Below, piece after piece: positions 11,746-25,159 of a DNA stretch of 64,000 nucleotides. This stretch comes from Acanthochromis polyacanthus (taxonomy: Eukaryota > Chordata > Actinopteri > Pomacentridae): NCBI RefSeq assembly GCF_021347895.1, contig NC_067131.1, positions 11,126,653 through 11,190,652 on the forward strand, written 5' to 3'. Numbering within the stretch: position 1 is the stretch's first letter; each line of letters starts with the position of its first letter. A program made the position numbers and the translations under genes. The notes beneath the pieces were generated by a model. That model was not told the origin of the DNA and made no database searches. It worked only from the letters and a program-made list of their open reading frames with translations.

Positions 11746-12887
11746 GAATGTAAAGAGAATAAAGGAGAAAGATGATGGAAAGATAGAGAGAAAGAATAGA
11801 AATCAAAGTGAAGGCAGACAGGCTGTGGCAGAGTGAGACGTCTGCAAACCCTCAGTGCTTTCTGTCAACTTTGACAATGACACTTTGCACCATTGACTAA
11901 ATGTCACATTGGTTTTCTGCTACCAGATGGAATGCAGCGCGGCACAATGACGAGCAACAGTGGGATGGCAGCTGGCTAACAGTTGATACAAACAGCCTCA
12001 TTTTCTACCCAACAGAATCAGACGGAGGTATCAGGCCAGACACAGGCAGGCCAACCGTCATCGGCCATTTAGAGAGAGGATGTGCTCGTACGGCTCTGGA
12101 ACCAGCTTTGGGAAAGTTCCTGCAATCCCATTAGTGGTCATCAGCTTAAAATTTAGCCAGCAACATCAACCTCCAGAATCAGTCCCATTTACACAACGTA
12201 ATTAAACTAGTGTTCAGTGTGTGTCGTCCTTAAGCTCAAAATCAGAATCCATTTTTCCCATTTGAACATGATATTGTAATCAAGTAATCAGTCATTGTAA
12301 TCTAATTACTAAAAAATTCTGGGTGTGGTGTTTGCTGTTCCAGCTTTGTAATGTCATTTCTGGTTCTCATTACATGTAATCAGTGTCTCCCCATGCACTG
12401 TTTGCCACTCGACTCGCACTATCCCCAGCAGCAACCCTTAAACAAAGACCTCTACACAAGGGTACTCAGTCTTTCCTGCAATGTGCACAAAAGTACACAC
12501 ATGCACTCTTTCACACATGCATGCACCGCAGCCACCGATGCCATTAGGACCTCCAAATAATAGCTGCACTAATGAAGTGAAGGGTGCATCGGTGCAGAAT
12601 AGAATTGTTTTTGAAAACAATTGATGAGGTCTGCATTGGGTTACAGCGATGAGTCAAAAAAGAGGAGTGAGAGAAATATTTCTTTTTTCTGTTTCTCATT
12701 TGGAAGCATGAATTATTGCAGCTGAATCTCATGCTGGGAGTAGCGGGGCAGCTACTGCGTCTGCATCTGTGTGACAGACATCGTATAGGTTCACAGCACA
12801 TTTCTTCTGCCGGTGTGTGCGTGCGTGCGTGACTCGTCTGCGAAATCACAGAGTGTGCACAAACACAGACAAAGGTTCAAGCTGAGT

Positions 12888-12992
12888 GTAGATCAAATTA
12901 AGATACAGTGCAGGGGGATTGCCTGAAGTTCAGATGAGTGCACGGATGCATGCAGGTGTAGATTAAATTAAGATACAGCGTAGAGGAGCTGC
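12888..12992 (+). repeat. imperfect direct duplication, about 69-base period
   Basis: TGTAGATCAAATTAAGATAC at 12888 recurs as TGTAGATTAAATTAAGATAC at 12957, each followed by AG(T/C)G(C/T)AG. Both copies lie within about 105 bases. Confidence 0.6.
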
Positions 12993-15358
12993 ATTATACC
13001 GATGAGTACGGTAGTGTTTTGCCTTCTGCAAATGCCATGGCAGCTGAAATGCCCCGGGAGTGATGTTCTGTAAGGTTCAAAAGCCTCTGGCGGCATTTGT
13101 CCTCTGTCCTTTGTACCGTGGTAAAAGAGCACTCTACCCTGTCCTTGCCTGTTTAACATTAACAGTGAAGAGCAGCCGAGCTGGCTCCTCTCCCCGACTA
13201 AGTGTCCTGCCCCCATTAGATCATTCAGAGCACTGATCCTTGTTCTTCAGTCTTTGCCGGTTTGATAAAAACTTAAAATCCATCTTGATCACATCAGTTA
13301 ATATTCCTATTGCATATCGTTTCAGCTTGAATATACTCCTGAGTGTCTGGAAGAAGTCGACAGCAAAACAGCTGTTGGTGACATGAGACGTGACGATAAG
13401 CATTAAAGCTCTAGTCAAATCAAAGACGTTCTTTAATTAATAAAACATACCCTTAGGTCATAGTTTAGCAATTTTTTTCTTACGTTATTTTGCATTGTGA
13501 CGGTATTCCTCCCTGGTGATATTTAAGGTGTTGAAAGACGTCAGATGTGTTGCCTCCACCATCATCTGACTGACATTTTTTCGCGTAGTGCCGTCAACGG
13601 TGAGACCGTCTGTCTTGCGAATCCAAAATGCTGCAAAACAACCAATGCTGAACTATTTTTAGAGGCAGAGTCATGCTCATTCAGTGTAACATCACTAACA
13701 GCCGCCTCCTCCTCAGTGGCATTCGTGTCTCTCAGTCGGCTTGCTCCTCTCCTCTGTTCCCTCCTTCATTCACTGCCTCTCTGACTCCTCTGATATTCAC
13801 ATTCTAACAAGTTTAATTGGTTGTCTGTAAGGCAAAACAACTATGCAACACAATGTGATAATACTTATCTAATGTTTAAATTGCCTTGACATTTTTCCTG
13901 TAATTTTTGCTGTTCAAGTGCGTGTGGTATTACTCACCTTGTTTATCAGGTAAATACCTGAAGAGCAATGACGGTGTGGTTCAGAGTGAGTTGTACATAG
14001 TTAAGTGCACAAAAAACTGAGACAGAGTGGAGAGATGCATTAAAAGCGAGATAAAAAGCGGTGCAGTCCAATGAACACTGCCATATGTTCCTCCTCATTA
14101 CAGGCCTTTGGAAAACCATGAGCCTGATAAAAGACACTCAAGCAGACACATACTCTCAGAGCAGTTGATGGCACTCTGTGGATGTTCACAAATCATTTTG
14201 CTTGGCAGCACTTCATTTAAAAGACAGACTATTTTGGCTGATGCCACAATATCGCGGCTGTTGTTTTGAAAACTGTGTGAACTTTTAAAACTGCAGAGGT
14301 TTGAGCAAACTGCATGACCTCACAAGACCAAATAAATCTATTTAGATTATTTGGTTTAACAAATACCCGTGACAAATTCATGAAAGGCTGTTGCTTCAGA
14401 AAGATATTAAGACAACCCTGCAGAACAATGTAGAGTCTTAGATTGTGTATGTGACATTTAGAGCAAATGGATGTTGCTCAACAACATCTCAAAATCAAAT
14501 CAAATGAATGGTTTTGTACACAAGAGTCGTATGTGATCAAAAGCATAAGCACACACAAGCATTAAATAATACATTAAATTGCCGAACTGAGTTGTTGGCA
14601 AAATGTTTATCTTCACTTGACCTGTCACTCATCTTTGCTCCGCTCCGGGCTGCAGACATAGCTAAGAAGGAGACTCTCACACTGAGCTGGGCACAGAAAT
14701 TAGGTTAATAATAGGGATGTCTGGGTCAAATTATTTTTTTACCTCGATCTGCTTAGTATCTTCCACACTGATCCAGTACCATTTTCCTAGGTAACGTACA
14801 TTATTCTAGATTAGCGGTAGTACCTGGTTTTGTCATCAGGTGGAGCCTCTTAATGTTTAATCCTATAGTGAACACAGGAGGTGGTTATTTGGACAACTTC
14901 GTAGGGCTTTAGCTACTTAAGGGTCACCATGACAAAGTCTTTGTGACATTTAATGACCTCCAGGGAGTGCTTGTGTTTAAGACGAGCCAGAATTGAACAG
15001 ACCAACGCTCCTATATCCCAGTGGAAAATGTAAGAGCAACCTTCAGTGATATGTCTGTTAACCAAAACATCAACATTAGCACATAACAGATGTCCAATGT
15101 GCTCAATTGTGTTAAAATTATTAATTGATAATGCTGTATTTATTGAGAACAGTATTCAGATGGAATCCTGCCACAAATTCTCATGACACACTAATGTGAC
15201 AACGGATGTAAACAAAAGATTGTCTTCATGTAGTTAATGGGTTTAAAAATGTCATCATCGGCCCAAATCCCAATCTTTGAGATCAGCTCGGGACAGCCCT
15301 ACTTATTAACTTAAATAAAATGCTTTTAAACTTTGGGGAATCAGCTGAATTCTCAGTA

Positions 15359-15679
15359 CTGAGATTTGGATACAGACCACAACAAAGAGCGATCGCCAAG
15401 TAATGTGGAGGTTTTTCGTTCACTTCTCATCTCTCGTATGCTGTGGGACACTCGTTGAGACTGTCCGAGCCGGTCAGTGTGGGGGAAAAAAAGCACGTTA
15501 GGGTGGACTTTGGTGCGGGGGGGCAAGTTGCCCCATACTTTTCGCTAGCTGAGCTGCAGAGCTGCCCGCCTGGCTAAATACTGGAGCTATGACGAAAATT
15601 CATTTCTCCATCACTCACATGTATGAAATGACATATGAAAACAGACCCCAGGTTGAAAAAAAACGAAGTTCCCCTTTAA
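15359..15679 (-). mobile_element. half copy of TTAA-flanked inverted-repeat element
   Basis: Ends at GAAGTTCCCCTTTAA, with TTAA at 15676-15679. It is the reverse complement of the left half of the element at 50779-51379. Shared blocks include ACAGACCCCAGGTT, GGCTAAATACTGGAGCTATG, GCGATCGCCA and TGAGATTTGGATACAGACCA. The second inverted terminus is missing. It contains no gene. Confidence 0.75.
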
Positions 15680-16451
15680 GAGAGACAATGTAAGCTTCCT
15701 ACAGCTTTCCAAATAAGTATGACTTTCAGTCAGACGTTTCAAATACTTGACTGAGTTGATTCAAAAACACAGATTTAAGACTGCTATGAACTCAGGGGGA
15801 AATTAAAAATTCTGGGACTATCATTTAGTAAACTGTTGTGAGTATGTTTACACACACAGCTCTGATCTGCAATCCTAGAATTTTGGGGAGCAATTCTGAG
15901 TGTTAAGCAGACCTGTCTTGGCTTTCCCAGTACGTTTTGAACTTTACATTCCCCACTCACTGGCTGTATATCTCTGAAACTTGATTACCATCTTATCTGA
16001 TTGATTCATCAAAAAGCATTCACCTTGATCAGTGGATAGTCTTGATTTGGCTTTCACTTCTCAGTTCAGGATTATATATCTCAAATAATCAAGTAAGAAT
16101 TCATTTACATAAATTGTGTTGTTTACTCCAAGGATTTTAAGGGATTAAACTTAGTGCATTACTTTTAGATGCCACGCTCTGTGTGCTGTGATCAGGTGAA
16201 ACGTAAACTTTGTTGCATGTCACTGTGTTGCTTTGATAAACAAAAGTTTATATAAAAAAATCCAATTAACTTTTACAAACTATCAGATTTTTTCATCTTT
16301 GTCAGAAGTACGAAACTTGATGAGGCGCCAACAGCAGGAGCTAATGCGCTGGCACTTGGCATACACTGCTCCTGATAAGAGGCGTTCTTGCTCTCAATCT
16401 GTTAGCGCTCTTCTTCATCTTGTTCACTCCTCTCTGTTTTCTTCACTGCAG

Positions 16452-16504
16452 ATGTGACTCAGAAAACCGTTACCTTGGCAATCCACTCAGAGGAACCTGT
16501 TACT
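16452..16504 (+). CDS. atrnl1: atrnl1 exon 4 (end of EGF module)
   Basis: A 53-base exon completing Leu and reading CDSENRYLGNPLRGTCY. It supplies the last cysteines of the EGF-type region, and the GNPLRGTCY string is conserved in attractin family members. The acceptor follows CTTCACTGCAG and the donor is GTGAGT at 16505 (phase 2 in, phase 1 out). It stands alone between an 8.1-kb and a 2.3-kb intron and is far too short to be found as an open frame by itself; phase agreement on both sides supports it. A long TC microsatellite begins about 130 bases downstream of its donor. Confidence 0.93.
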
Positions 16505-16624
16505 GTGAGTAATTCTCCACTGGACAGCTACTTGCTGGAGAGACAGCCCATATGCACTCACACTCGCACATAGACATGCACACACACACACCTCCTTGAT
16601 TATTCTTGGCTATTCTCTTTCTGC

Positions 16625-16759
<135 letters not shown>

Positions 16760-17851
16760 CCTCCACTTCTCTACTTTCACTCTTCCGCTCTGGGCAGATG
16801 GAGCATTTTAGCACTTTGGCACCAGGGGCGCTTGTTCGGTGACAGAATGACTTGTCGTGAAAATGTCAAGTGCATCAGAGGGAGTGAGTGATTGAGCTAA
16901 TCAAGGAGACGGAGGAGTATAAATTCTCCACTTGTCTACTCACTCAATCACGCACCTACTCATTTATTCATTTAAAAAGTCGACTAAATGATAGTTTGAC
17001 TTATAAAGTAAAAGGAAAATCTATCAAGGCGTGTAATGCAAAAAAAAGCTGCACTGTGAACAGAAAGAATAACATAAAGCTGACACCCAGTGCCGAGTGG
17101 CAGCACATCTGTGGCTCTGCTGCTGTGTATACTGTACATGCTGGTGTTTGTGCTTTGTGTGTTTATTTGCATGATGTGGTGTCCTTCACGGTGCTGCAGT
17201 ACTTAGTGATTTGTTATCTGCCTTTCAGCACTCTGCTACTGACAACAGAGCCTTTGCCAAGGTTTTGTCCCTTTTGAAATGCCATAGCCTGACAACAGGC
17301 TCAATGAGGGGAAGACGGAAAACTAAAAGCCTGAAGCTTGTTTTAACCTCTGGACACCACTGGGACTTGTTCTTGAGCTTTGTTACGCAGTATAGTAAAC
17401 ATAACACTCCTCACCATCTAAAAGGCCATTCAGTATAGATTAACACGGTGCACTAATGGTGACATTATCCAGCGACATTGGAGTGTATTAGGTGATTTCT
17501 CATGGTAACTGGTAATTATGATCTTACTTCTATTATCTGCCAAGCTGTGAAACTAATAGCATTTGACTGTCACATGCGAGCGTAACCACTCATGACATCA
17601 AACGGAAATCTGTCACAGCTGAAGCAGTTTGATTTTACGGGCGGAAAAATCCCATATTGCTGACGCATTTTTAACCATTTGCTCATGAACACTTGCACAC
17701 ACAATTATCCATCAGATTTTGGTATATGAAGGTCAACAAAGCAGCTCTTCAGAGAAGTTTAAACAGGATAGAAGGATTCACTGTTCTTCTATGTAATTCA
17801 ACATCTGCATGTAAAATTAGAGACCTGTAATTTAAATGGGAAGAAATAATT

Positions 17852-18298
17852 TTAACCCTCTGAGCCCAGGTTGTTTCCGGTCGCTTATTTATCACTGTCA
17901 CATTCTACTCACTTTTTTCTCATTTTTCAGTGCAACATCATTGTTCTGTACCTCTATGGAAACACATAACCATGCCCAGAACTTGAGGGAGCTCAAAAAT
18001 GTCTTTTGAAAGCATATTTTTATTCAAAGCTTGGCTCTCTCTAAACACAGCCTGCAGTTCAACCCAGTTCATCTGAAACGGAGCTGAACGAGGCCAAAGA
18101 GCGCCGAATTTTTTTGGGGGCATTTTTTTGAATGAGACCTGCAAAGTCACACTGTATTAGTTTAGGTTGAAAATCTGACAGTTTATCCTGTTTTTGCAGT
18201 TTCTTGCGATGATAAATGGTGTAATTTGGTGAATTTCAAAAACAAAACAAATCCTGCCTATCAAACCGGATGATGGGTTTTGAGGTTTAGAGGGTTAA
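17852..18298. mobile_element. piggyBac-like non-autonomous element (TTAA-flanked)
   Basis: TTAA at 17852-17855 is followed by CCCTCTGAGCCC. The other end, GGTTTAGAGGG, is followed by TTAA at 18295-18298. TTAA with CCC...GGG ends is the piggyBac pattern. It is 447 bases with no transposase. Interior words (CACAGCCTGCAGTTCAACC, GATAAATGGTGTAATTTGGTGA) recur in diverged form near 38700-39050 and 34690-35110. Confidence 0.7.
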
Positions 18299-18824
18299 TG
18301 CACACATGGTTATGTATTCATACAAGTCAGGCTGAGGTTGATAAATTAGACTGTCTTTATTCCTGAATATTCAGTTATCTGCTGTTTCAGCCCTCACAAA
18401 CAAAAATACACATCCATGATACAGTCATAGATACTCATGTATATTTTGTGTGTATATTAATGCTTTTTACTCATTGATGATTTGATTTGTGTGTACTCTA
18501 TATATATGTGTGTGTGTGTGGAAAATTTGGTGTCAAATTCACATGTGAGAATTCATTAATAATGTAGTACTTCATTAATCAGGAGGAGAATTTGCTATCA
18601 GGGTCAGGTAATTCTACTTGTCCTGTGCTTGATTACAAAGTTGTCCACTCTGATTGCAAATTGGAGTTTCTTCAGACACTTATGCTCTCATTGTAGTTTC
18701 TGTGAGTCACAACTGTCAGCTCAGACTGGGCATATTCTACAGAAAGCTGCCTTCTGTGCAGAATACAGGAAAATGTATGACAATCCTTTCTTTTCTTTCT
18801 TCCCCAATCTGATTTTCTAAACAG

Positions 18825-18919
18825 ATAATCTCCTGATTGACTACCAGTTCACCTTCAGTCTCATCCAAGAAGATGATAATCACTACACTGCCATAAACTT
18901 CATGGCCTCTCCTGAGCAG
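18825..18919 (+). CDS. atrnl1: atrnl1 exon 5 (conserved ectodomain segment)
   Basis: Completes Tyr and reads NLLIDYQFTFSLIQEDDNHY, then TAINFMASPEQ. LLIDYQFTFSL.QEDD..YTAINF is a highly conserved attractin-family segment between the EGF modules and the membrane. The acceptor follows CTAAACAG and the donor is GTAACT at 18920. The length is 95 bases (phase 1 in, phase 0 out). Extracellular; I know no separate enzymatic role for this segment. Confidence 0.94.
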
Positions 18920-19235
18920 GTAACTTCTTCAAGAACAGCTCTCACTCAGGCGACAGGGGCAGCGACGCCTTAAATCACTTACATTTATGGAGGTGACATG
19001 AACGCAGCACTCTATCAAATCTCAAGTCATGGACTGTTACATTTAATGATGATGATCGCTGACTGGTGATTCATTTTGATCATTAGAAAGTTACACTTGC
19101 AAACGGCCCCAAAAATGATTTAATTTTAAAAACATCTTTCCATTATTGCTTCTTTTGTGATGTACTTTACTGTAATGTGCGGTATTTGGTGCTTGTCTTA
19201 TGTTGATGTTGTGCATTTATGTTCTTCCTCTAAAG
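18920..19235 (+). other. atrnl1: intron 5
   Basis: Short intron (316 bases), GTAACT to CTCTAAAG. Nothing else is recognised. Confidence 0.9.
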
Positions 19236-19314
19236 GCAAACAAGAACTTGGACATGTCCATTAATGCATCCAATAATTTCAACCTCAACATCACGTGGTC
19301 GGTGGGATCGACAG
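19236..19314 (+). CDS. atrnl1: atrnl1 exon 6 (glycosylated ectodomain segment)
   Basis: Reads ANKNLDMSINASNNFNLNIT followed by WSVGST. It contains two N-glycosylation sequons, NAS and NIT. NKNLD.SINASNNFNLNITWSVGST is, to my memory, nearly identical to vertebrate attractin-like 1; attractin differs more here. This is one of the better arguments for the paralogue call. The acceptor follows CCTCTAAAG and the donor is GTACTG at 19315. The length is 79 bases (phase 0 in, phase 1 out). The intron before it is only about 316 bases, the shortest in the window. Confidence 0.94.
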
Positions 19315-21392
19315 GTACTGACAATGAACTGTTTTTCCGTTTGTATGATTTTGTAGCAGAAATTTCTTCGTCTGTTCTTGGTTTTCTGTTTGACAGTAGA
19401 CACACATTGAGGAGACATAAACTGTGAGCTTCTGCTGATGTTGTTTACATATTGATTCCAGTCATATTAGTGTAAAAGGAGTAATCAATCCATTTAAAAG
19501 CAGGTCTGGTTGTATGCTAAACAGCTGTTTTTTCTGTCGGCGGTGAATCGATGTCCTCGCCTTACTGTTTGAAAATATCTTTTTCTACACCTAACAAGTG
19601 GCTTCGGCCATAAAAGCTGTCAGGATTTTGGCCAAAAATTGTTGGAATTTCATTATTGGGGACATTGTCTCAAGAGTGACCTCACATTTGGATGTTGTAA
19701 GCATTTCAGTAAAACACCCATGATATTTTAGCAGTACTGGAAGGTCACCAAAGCAGTGGACGCTCACCACGCTAGCCTTTTAATCCTCACAAACTAAGGC
19801 TGATTACATGCATTCTCTTTATATATTCTCAGGTCAGCACCACAAAAGAATGCCTCATGCATTTGCGTCCACGATATTCATTGAAATATGCCGTTCAAAT
19901 GGAACTAGATTGCATTTTCACAAACCTGTGTTTAGTCATTTCCATTCGTTTTTGTAAATTGCTTGTTATGACAAAATGTGATGGTGTTAATATACAATTT
20001 CATTTCCAACACATTTGCAACTGTCACTTCAAATGAGGCTTTAGAAATTGAGTTTTCAATGTAGATTTGCTTTGGCTTTTCTCTTTATTGTGTTTTTTAT
20101 TATTATTAAGGTAATCCTTCAGTCAGTCAGTATAAGAGATATAATAGGAGCACTAATGCGCCCTCTCTTGTTAGTGTGTACTGTGTCACTGTTGAGTGGA
20201 TATTATAGGTCCCCTGAGGAAAGACACCCAAGGACACTGCAGTCGTCCAGTGCCACTGTTTATCTCCTGCCCTCCCTCTCCTCTCAAGTCATCTGCCACT
20301 TTCTCCGTCCCCACAACACTGACATTTTCTAGCCACTAAAACACGTTAACCTCCCGCGCTCCTCTCCGCCACCTTAACCTTTTCGGAGCACCGTCATTAA
20401 TATTTGAAGTTGGGCCCCCTTTTCCCCCTGCAAAGATACCGTGTCTCAGACGGAACGGGAGCCTCTTCACAATCGACGAGAGCATGAAGCGCCTTTAGGT
20501 GGGGGTAGGGGGGTGATTTCAATTAAGATAAACGTGCTCACGTAGCCACACTGAAGCTGTCATTTTCACTGCTTTTGTTTCAGAGATGTGGGTTGGAATG
20601 TCAATGTTGAGGAGCCACTGACACGAGAAAGAATGAGAAATAACTTGGAACATTTAGATGGATGGAAAATAGACTTTTTAACAGCATGTCGATCCTGAAT
20701 ATGTTAATTTTGACTTCATGGTAGTTATTAGGAATCATATGTATACACTTCACTTTTGCCCATTTTGAGTTTTATTAGAAGAAAATTCCATTATTCTGTT
20801 TTGAAATCTTGTCATCTGATGCAACAATTACGCCGCTTTTGAACTAACCGACAGTTTGGGGCAAATAATAACACCCCGTTCACAAATACTGAACATAAAC
20901 AGACACAAACGTGTGTTAATAGTTAACGACAGATTATCTGAACAGACTTTTGTTGCTCTCATGCCGCCTGCTCCCGCACCAAGGATATTAAATGCAGAAT
21001 TCTGAAATATACTGCATGCATTCGATGGTGGTGAAAATGATTCACGTGATGAAAGTACGTTTACATGGTTCAGTCATAACGTATAGTCAGCAGCAAGTCC
21101 TGTCTCACGCTGTGCTTTTCTCCCATGCCTATGTTCATTTAACGATGAAATACAGCCAGTGTGTGTAATTATGCAATAAAGCACCACTCTATTATCGGTC
21201 CACCAAAAAGAAATTTAATGCAGTTAAGACATAATAATCATCGCTCCTGAGAGCTTTCCCTGTTGCTCCAAATGGCTTGGTAGACCCATTAATGCGTTCA
21301 TAATAATATGTTGCAGCTCCATCTCCGTATGTAGGTGCACTGTCTGAATGCCAAATGGCAGTGTGCTGAACGTGAACTCTTTACCCCAACAG
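19315..21392 (+). other. atrnl1: intron 6
   Basis: GTACTG to CCCAACAG. Single-copy-looking AT-rich sequence with a more GC-rich patch near 20340-20500; no gene or delimited repeat is seen. Confidence 0.85.
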
Positions 21393-21550
21393 CTGGAACC
21401 ATCTCTGGAGAGGAGGTGCCCATTGTGTCCAAGACCAACATCAAGGAATACAGAGACAGCTTCTCCTGCGAGAAGTTCACCTTTAGGAGCAACCCCAACA
21501 TTACTTTTTACGTCTACGTCAGTAACTTCTCATGGCCCATCAAAATCCAG
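21393..21550 (+). CDS. atrnl1: atrnl1 exon 7 (membrane-proximal ectodomain)
   Basis: Completes Ala and reads GTISGEEVPIVSKTNIKEYR, then DSFSCEKFTFRSNPNITFYV and YVSNFSWPIKIQ. NIT and NFS are N-glycosylation sequons. The VSKTNIKEY.DSFS.EKF.F and NITF.VYVSNF.WPIKIQ blocks are hallmarks of the attractin family, while GTISGEE resembles attractin-like 1. The extra Cys in DSFSCEKF is not in the family sequences I remember and could be a lineage change. The acceptor follows TTACCCCAACAG and the donor is GTAAGG at 21551. The length is 158 bases (phase 1 in, phase 0 out). Confidence 0.95.
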
Positions 21551-24500
21551 GTAAGGACCGAGCCTGCGACCTTGAACTGACTCGTACGAAGCAGATAGCT
21601 CATTGAGCTGATCTTCTCTTATATGATGTGCTGTCCTTGTTTTCAAATTGCTCATATGATATATACTCTGTGTGGAATAATCTATAAAGATCCCATTTAC
21701 GAATAAGCGCTCTCAGGTCAGCGTACGTAAAGAGAGCAGGAACAGTCGTCTTTGCAGATGCTCTTCTCCGTTGTTCCTCCGGTTGATTTCAAGCACTACG
21801 TTGTAATTTCATATTTAATGAGCTGTAGTTGGCGTGCATAGATGCACAGCTGTTTTTTCACAGACAAAAGCAAAGCACAGTTAATATTTTTACCCCTCTC
21901 TCTGAGTAAATGAGATAGAGGCTTTGATTGGTGAACCGGGCCAAAATACAACACAGAAAAGTAGTCTATTTGCTTTTAGTTATTTTGGGGTTTGCAGGAA
22001 AACAACAATGACAATGTTGTCCAAAATGCTCATGGGTTAGTCTTGAAGTCAATAAAGGAAAATGAGGCTGAGGCCGCCGTAATGTGGCTGACTGCTACAA
22101 AATGACAGACTGAGAGTGATGAGCGGTGATTCATTGTAGGGAAAACAGTGAAGTTAAGGAGGAGCATCAAGCCAATATACTTAGGCGGTACCTTCTGAGC
22201 TGTGATTTTGACCAACAAACAAGGTCTCGGCTTAGACATAGATAAGTTCACTGATGACTAACAGGCCTCAACTAACTACAAGTTTCTTTTCAATTCATGT
22301 AAAGTACAATAAAGTATTATAGATATCTCACAAACTGTAGTTTTTGAGCTTGAAGAACTGTTAATTAAGCCTAAGAGAGCCAATCCAATCTAAAAATCTG
22401 GTCGATTTAAAAATCATAGCATGATATAGTGTATGTTAGCACTGTAATGTAAAAGGTGTCACTTTTTACAAACCCACAGAATGATCACTCAGCTCTGCAG
22501 CAGCGATCTTCCTGCTACATTTCTACATTTAGGAAAGAAGCAAAAGCTTTTAAAATGAAATGTGATACAATGAGATAACAATTATCATTCCTAATAATAG
22601 CACATGCTACCCATTTTGCTAATTAGCCCACTCCAAAATATTGATTTTTAGATTCTGTCCCACCATTTCACATTGTAGATGACTGGACCACCTTGGTGTA
22701 ATAATATCTTTGGGGTCAGTCCATCTGTGGAGGTGGCCCAGTAATAGTTTTCTATTAGATTTCCTGGCCAACAGTCACTTATTTATTATGGACTGGCCGG
22801 AGCTGTTAAAGCAAATAGCTTCTGTAACAGGATAAGCTCTGTCTTTCCTTGCTTGCCTTTATGATGCAGACTGGGATGAGATAAAGTAGATTTTGAGCAT
22901 GCACTCAAGAGCTTTTGTATTTAAGATATGAGCACATAAAAATAAGCATTTCAATTCGGATTAAGATAGTAAAGAGATTTTTGTGTCACATCATCATGTG
23001 TTCGTATTCTGCTCCGTGTTAAAAAAAAAACCCAAAAAGTCCTCTTGTAACAGAAGAATGTTCTCAAATGACGCATTGATTGGCTGAGATGGATGCGTTG
23101 AAATTCAATTAACCCTGCACATATTGCTTTGACCTGGTATGACGTGAAGAGCAGGTTTGCAAGCGCTAAATAGAACTGTCCCTTTTATTTAAAAGCCAAA
23201 AGAAACATCTGTGCAAAGTGTGCTTTTGAGTCACGTTAGCCATGTCAGTGAGCATAACATTTCAGATCAGTGATTCTCGTTTCGACTTAAAAAGATTGGA
23301 AAAAGTCAAAGGTGGCAAAAGTTTAGGATAAAGTTGTCAATAAAGAACATTAAGCCAGTGAAGACCCTTCTCTCCTGTATAATCTTAAACATATACATAC
23401 CTCTCTTCTGTCAATTGATGAAGCCAAATAATCAGCTGTTTGTTGCTTTTCAATTATAGATAATAAAGGAATAATTAGAAATAATTAGAGCAGTTTAGAA
23501 ATAATGTACCTCCTCTAAAAGCACAATTTGCACCCTGTTACCTAACCCTATGTGTTGCCGATCAGACTCGATACTGCTGCAGATGACGTTGCGTTTGTGT
23601 GTCTGAATGCTTTCAGGGCAGAATGCCTTCAGAGCATCAACAGTATATAATGACCTGTCACTGTGATGTGACCTATCATATAAGATTTAGCTGCCAGGGC
23701 TGTGTGTAATCTGGCTTTTAATGAAGATGAAACATGTTTCTGACCCATTATTCACTGGCCATTATGCCAGATGAATACACAAATGGGCTGTATAAAGGAT
23801 ATAAGGGATGTGTGTTATTCACCTCAGTGGCTGCAGTAGGTTCTCGTGTAACCTCCCATTAAAGCAATGGTCTAGTTTCATCTGCATATACAATTATGCT
23901 GATTTGTGACAGTATTTGTCTTTGTATCTAAGTATGAGAATTTAGCATGATATCTGATTAAATTGCAATTTTTAAACAATATTCTTGGGCTTGAGTAGCC
24001 AGTTGATCAGATTAATTCTGTCGCCAGCAGAAACTTTCCGTTTCTCTTTCTTGTTTGTGTCTGGGTCTGATACATTCTGGCAGACAGATTTTCACAGACA
24101 ACTTCAGTGGGTCCTTTCAGAGAGCCTTGTCAGTGACCTTTTAGCTGGCCCACTTTGTTCTTCATGGCGACTTGACCTCTCGACACCATATCATATTAAC
24201 CCCTTCACAATGTTCCATATCAACAAGGGGAGATCAGTCAGAATTCACTTGACATTCTCCAGGACCAGGCTGTGTATTTTGACCCTCGAAATAAAGTTAT
24301 ACTATACCCATGTTTTTATATAGATTTATATCATTGTGACGTTAGAATGAGGTCGCACAATCAAATTTACATTTGTTATATTTTAACCCTCTGAACTTCA
24401 AAACTAGTAGGTTTGAAAGGTGTTATTTATAAAAAAAAAAACAGAGACAATTACATTATTTATTAGAGACTGAAACTGTAAAAACAGACAGAACTGTTGG

Positions 24501-25159
24501 GTTTTTAACATTCCAACAGTATCTGAAGGAATCTTGTGTGACATCGTTTCGCTGGGAAAATCAATGAAATCTGAGCTTAAAATTGTGGAAGTTCATCAAA
24601 ATCCCTTTATTCCACGTATCTGATTTCAAAATTTGCAAAAAAAAAAACATTTTGTTTGAATCAGATTCTGTCAAAACAGCAACAACAAAAAAATCAGTGC
24701 CTCTCGTGCAACCGTAAATCCTTTTGTGATTCAACTGCGACCAACAGTCAGGTGACAAAAAACAAATCTGACTCGACTGAACTGCAGGCAGTGTTTACAC
24801 AGAGCAAATAGAGACAAGAATGGAGGCAAAACAAACATGTAAGCCATAATATATCTATAGTATGTATAGTCATATTGTTTTCCAGTTTGGTAACAAATTT
24901 AGGAACTTGGAAAATATTGCACATGTAGATTTTTTTTGCATTTTTTGTAAAATATATGACATATCTGTGTTATACTGCACAAAAAGCGTCTTTGAGTCTG
25001 CTGCATGTCATTCTCCTGCTTTCTTTCCCTCTATGTTTGCTGTCTCTCACCATTGCCACTTAATAAAGGCAAAACAATGCCCCAAAAAGAAACTCTAAAA
25101 TATAACGATTTCAATTCAATATCTTAATCGTAACTCATTGTCTTCTTTTCCTCTAATAG
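21551..25159 (+). other. atrnl1: intron 7
   Basis: GTAAGG to CTCTAATAG. A degenerate repeat related to the CCCTCTGA family seems to lie near 24385-24760 (TTTTAACCCTCTGAACTTC at its left). Otherwise nothing is recognised. Confidence 0.8.
24385..24760. repeat. degenerate relative of the CCCTCTGA repeat family
   Basis: Begins TTTTAACCCTCTGAACTTC, like the left end of the 17852 element. Later ACTGCGACCAACAGTC matches, in reverse, GACTGTTGGTCGCA near 34788. The right end is not defined. Confidence 0.35.

Larger units (their letters stand above)
8395..16451 (+). other. atrnl1: intron 3
   Basis: An 8-kb intron. It holds a BED-finger transposase relic (10895-11119), a probable dispersed repeat (11409-11745), a local direct duplication (12888-12992) and a half copy of a TTAA-flanked element (15359-15679). 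The remainder is unremarkable AT-rich sequence. Confidence 0.85.
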
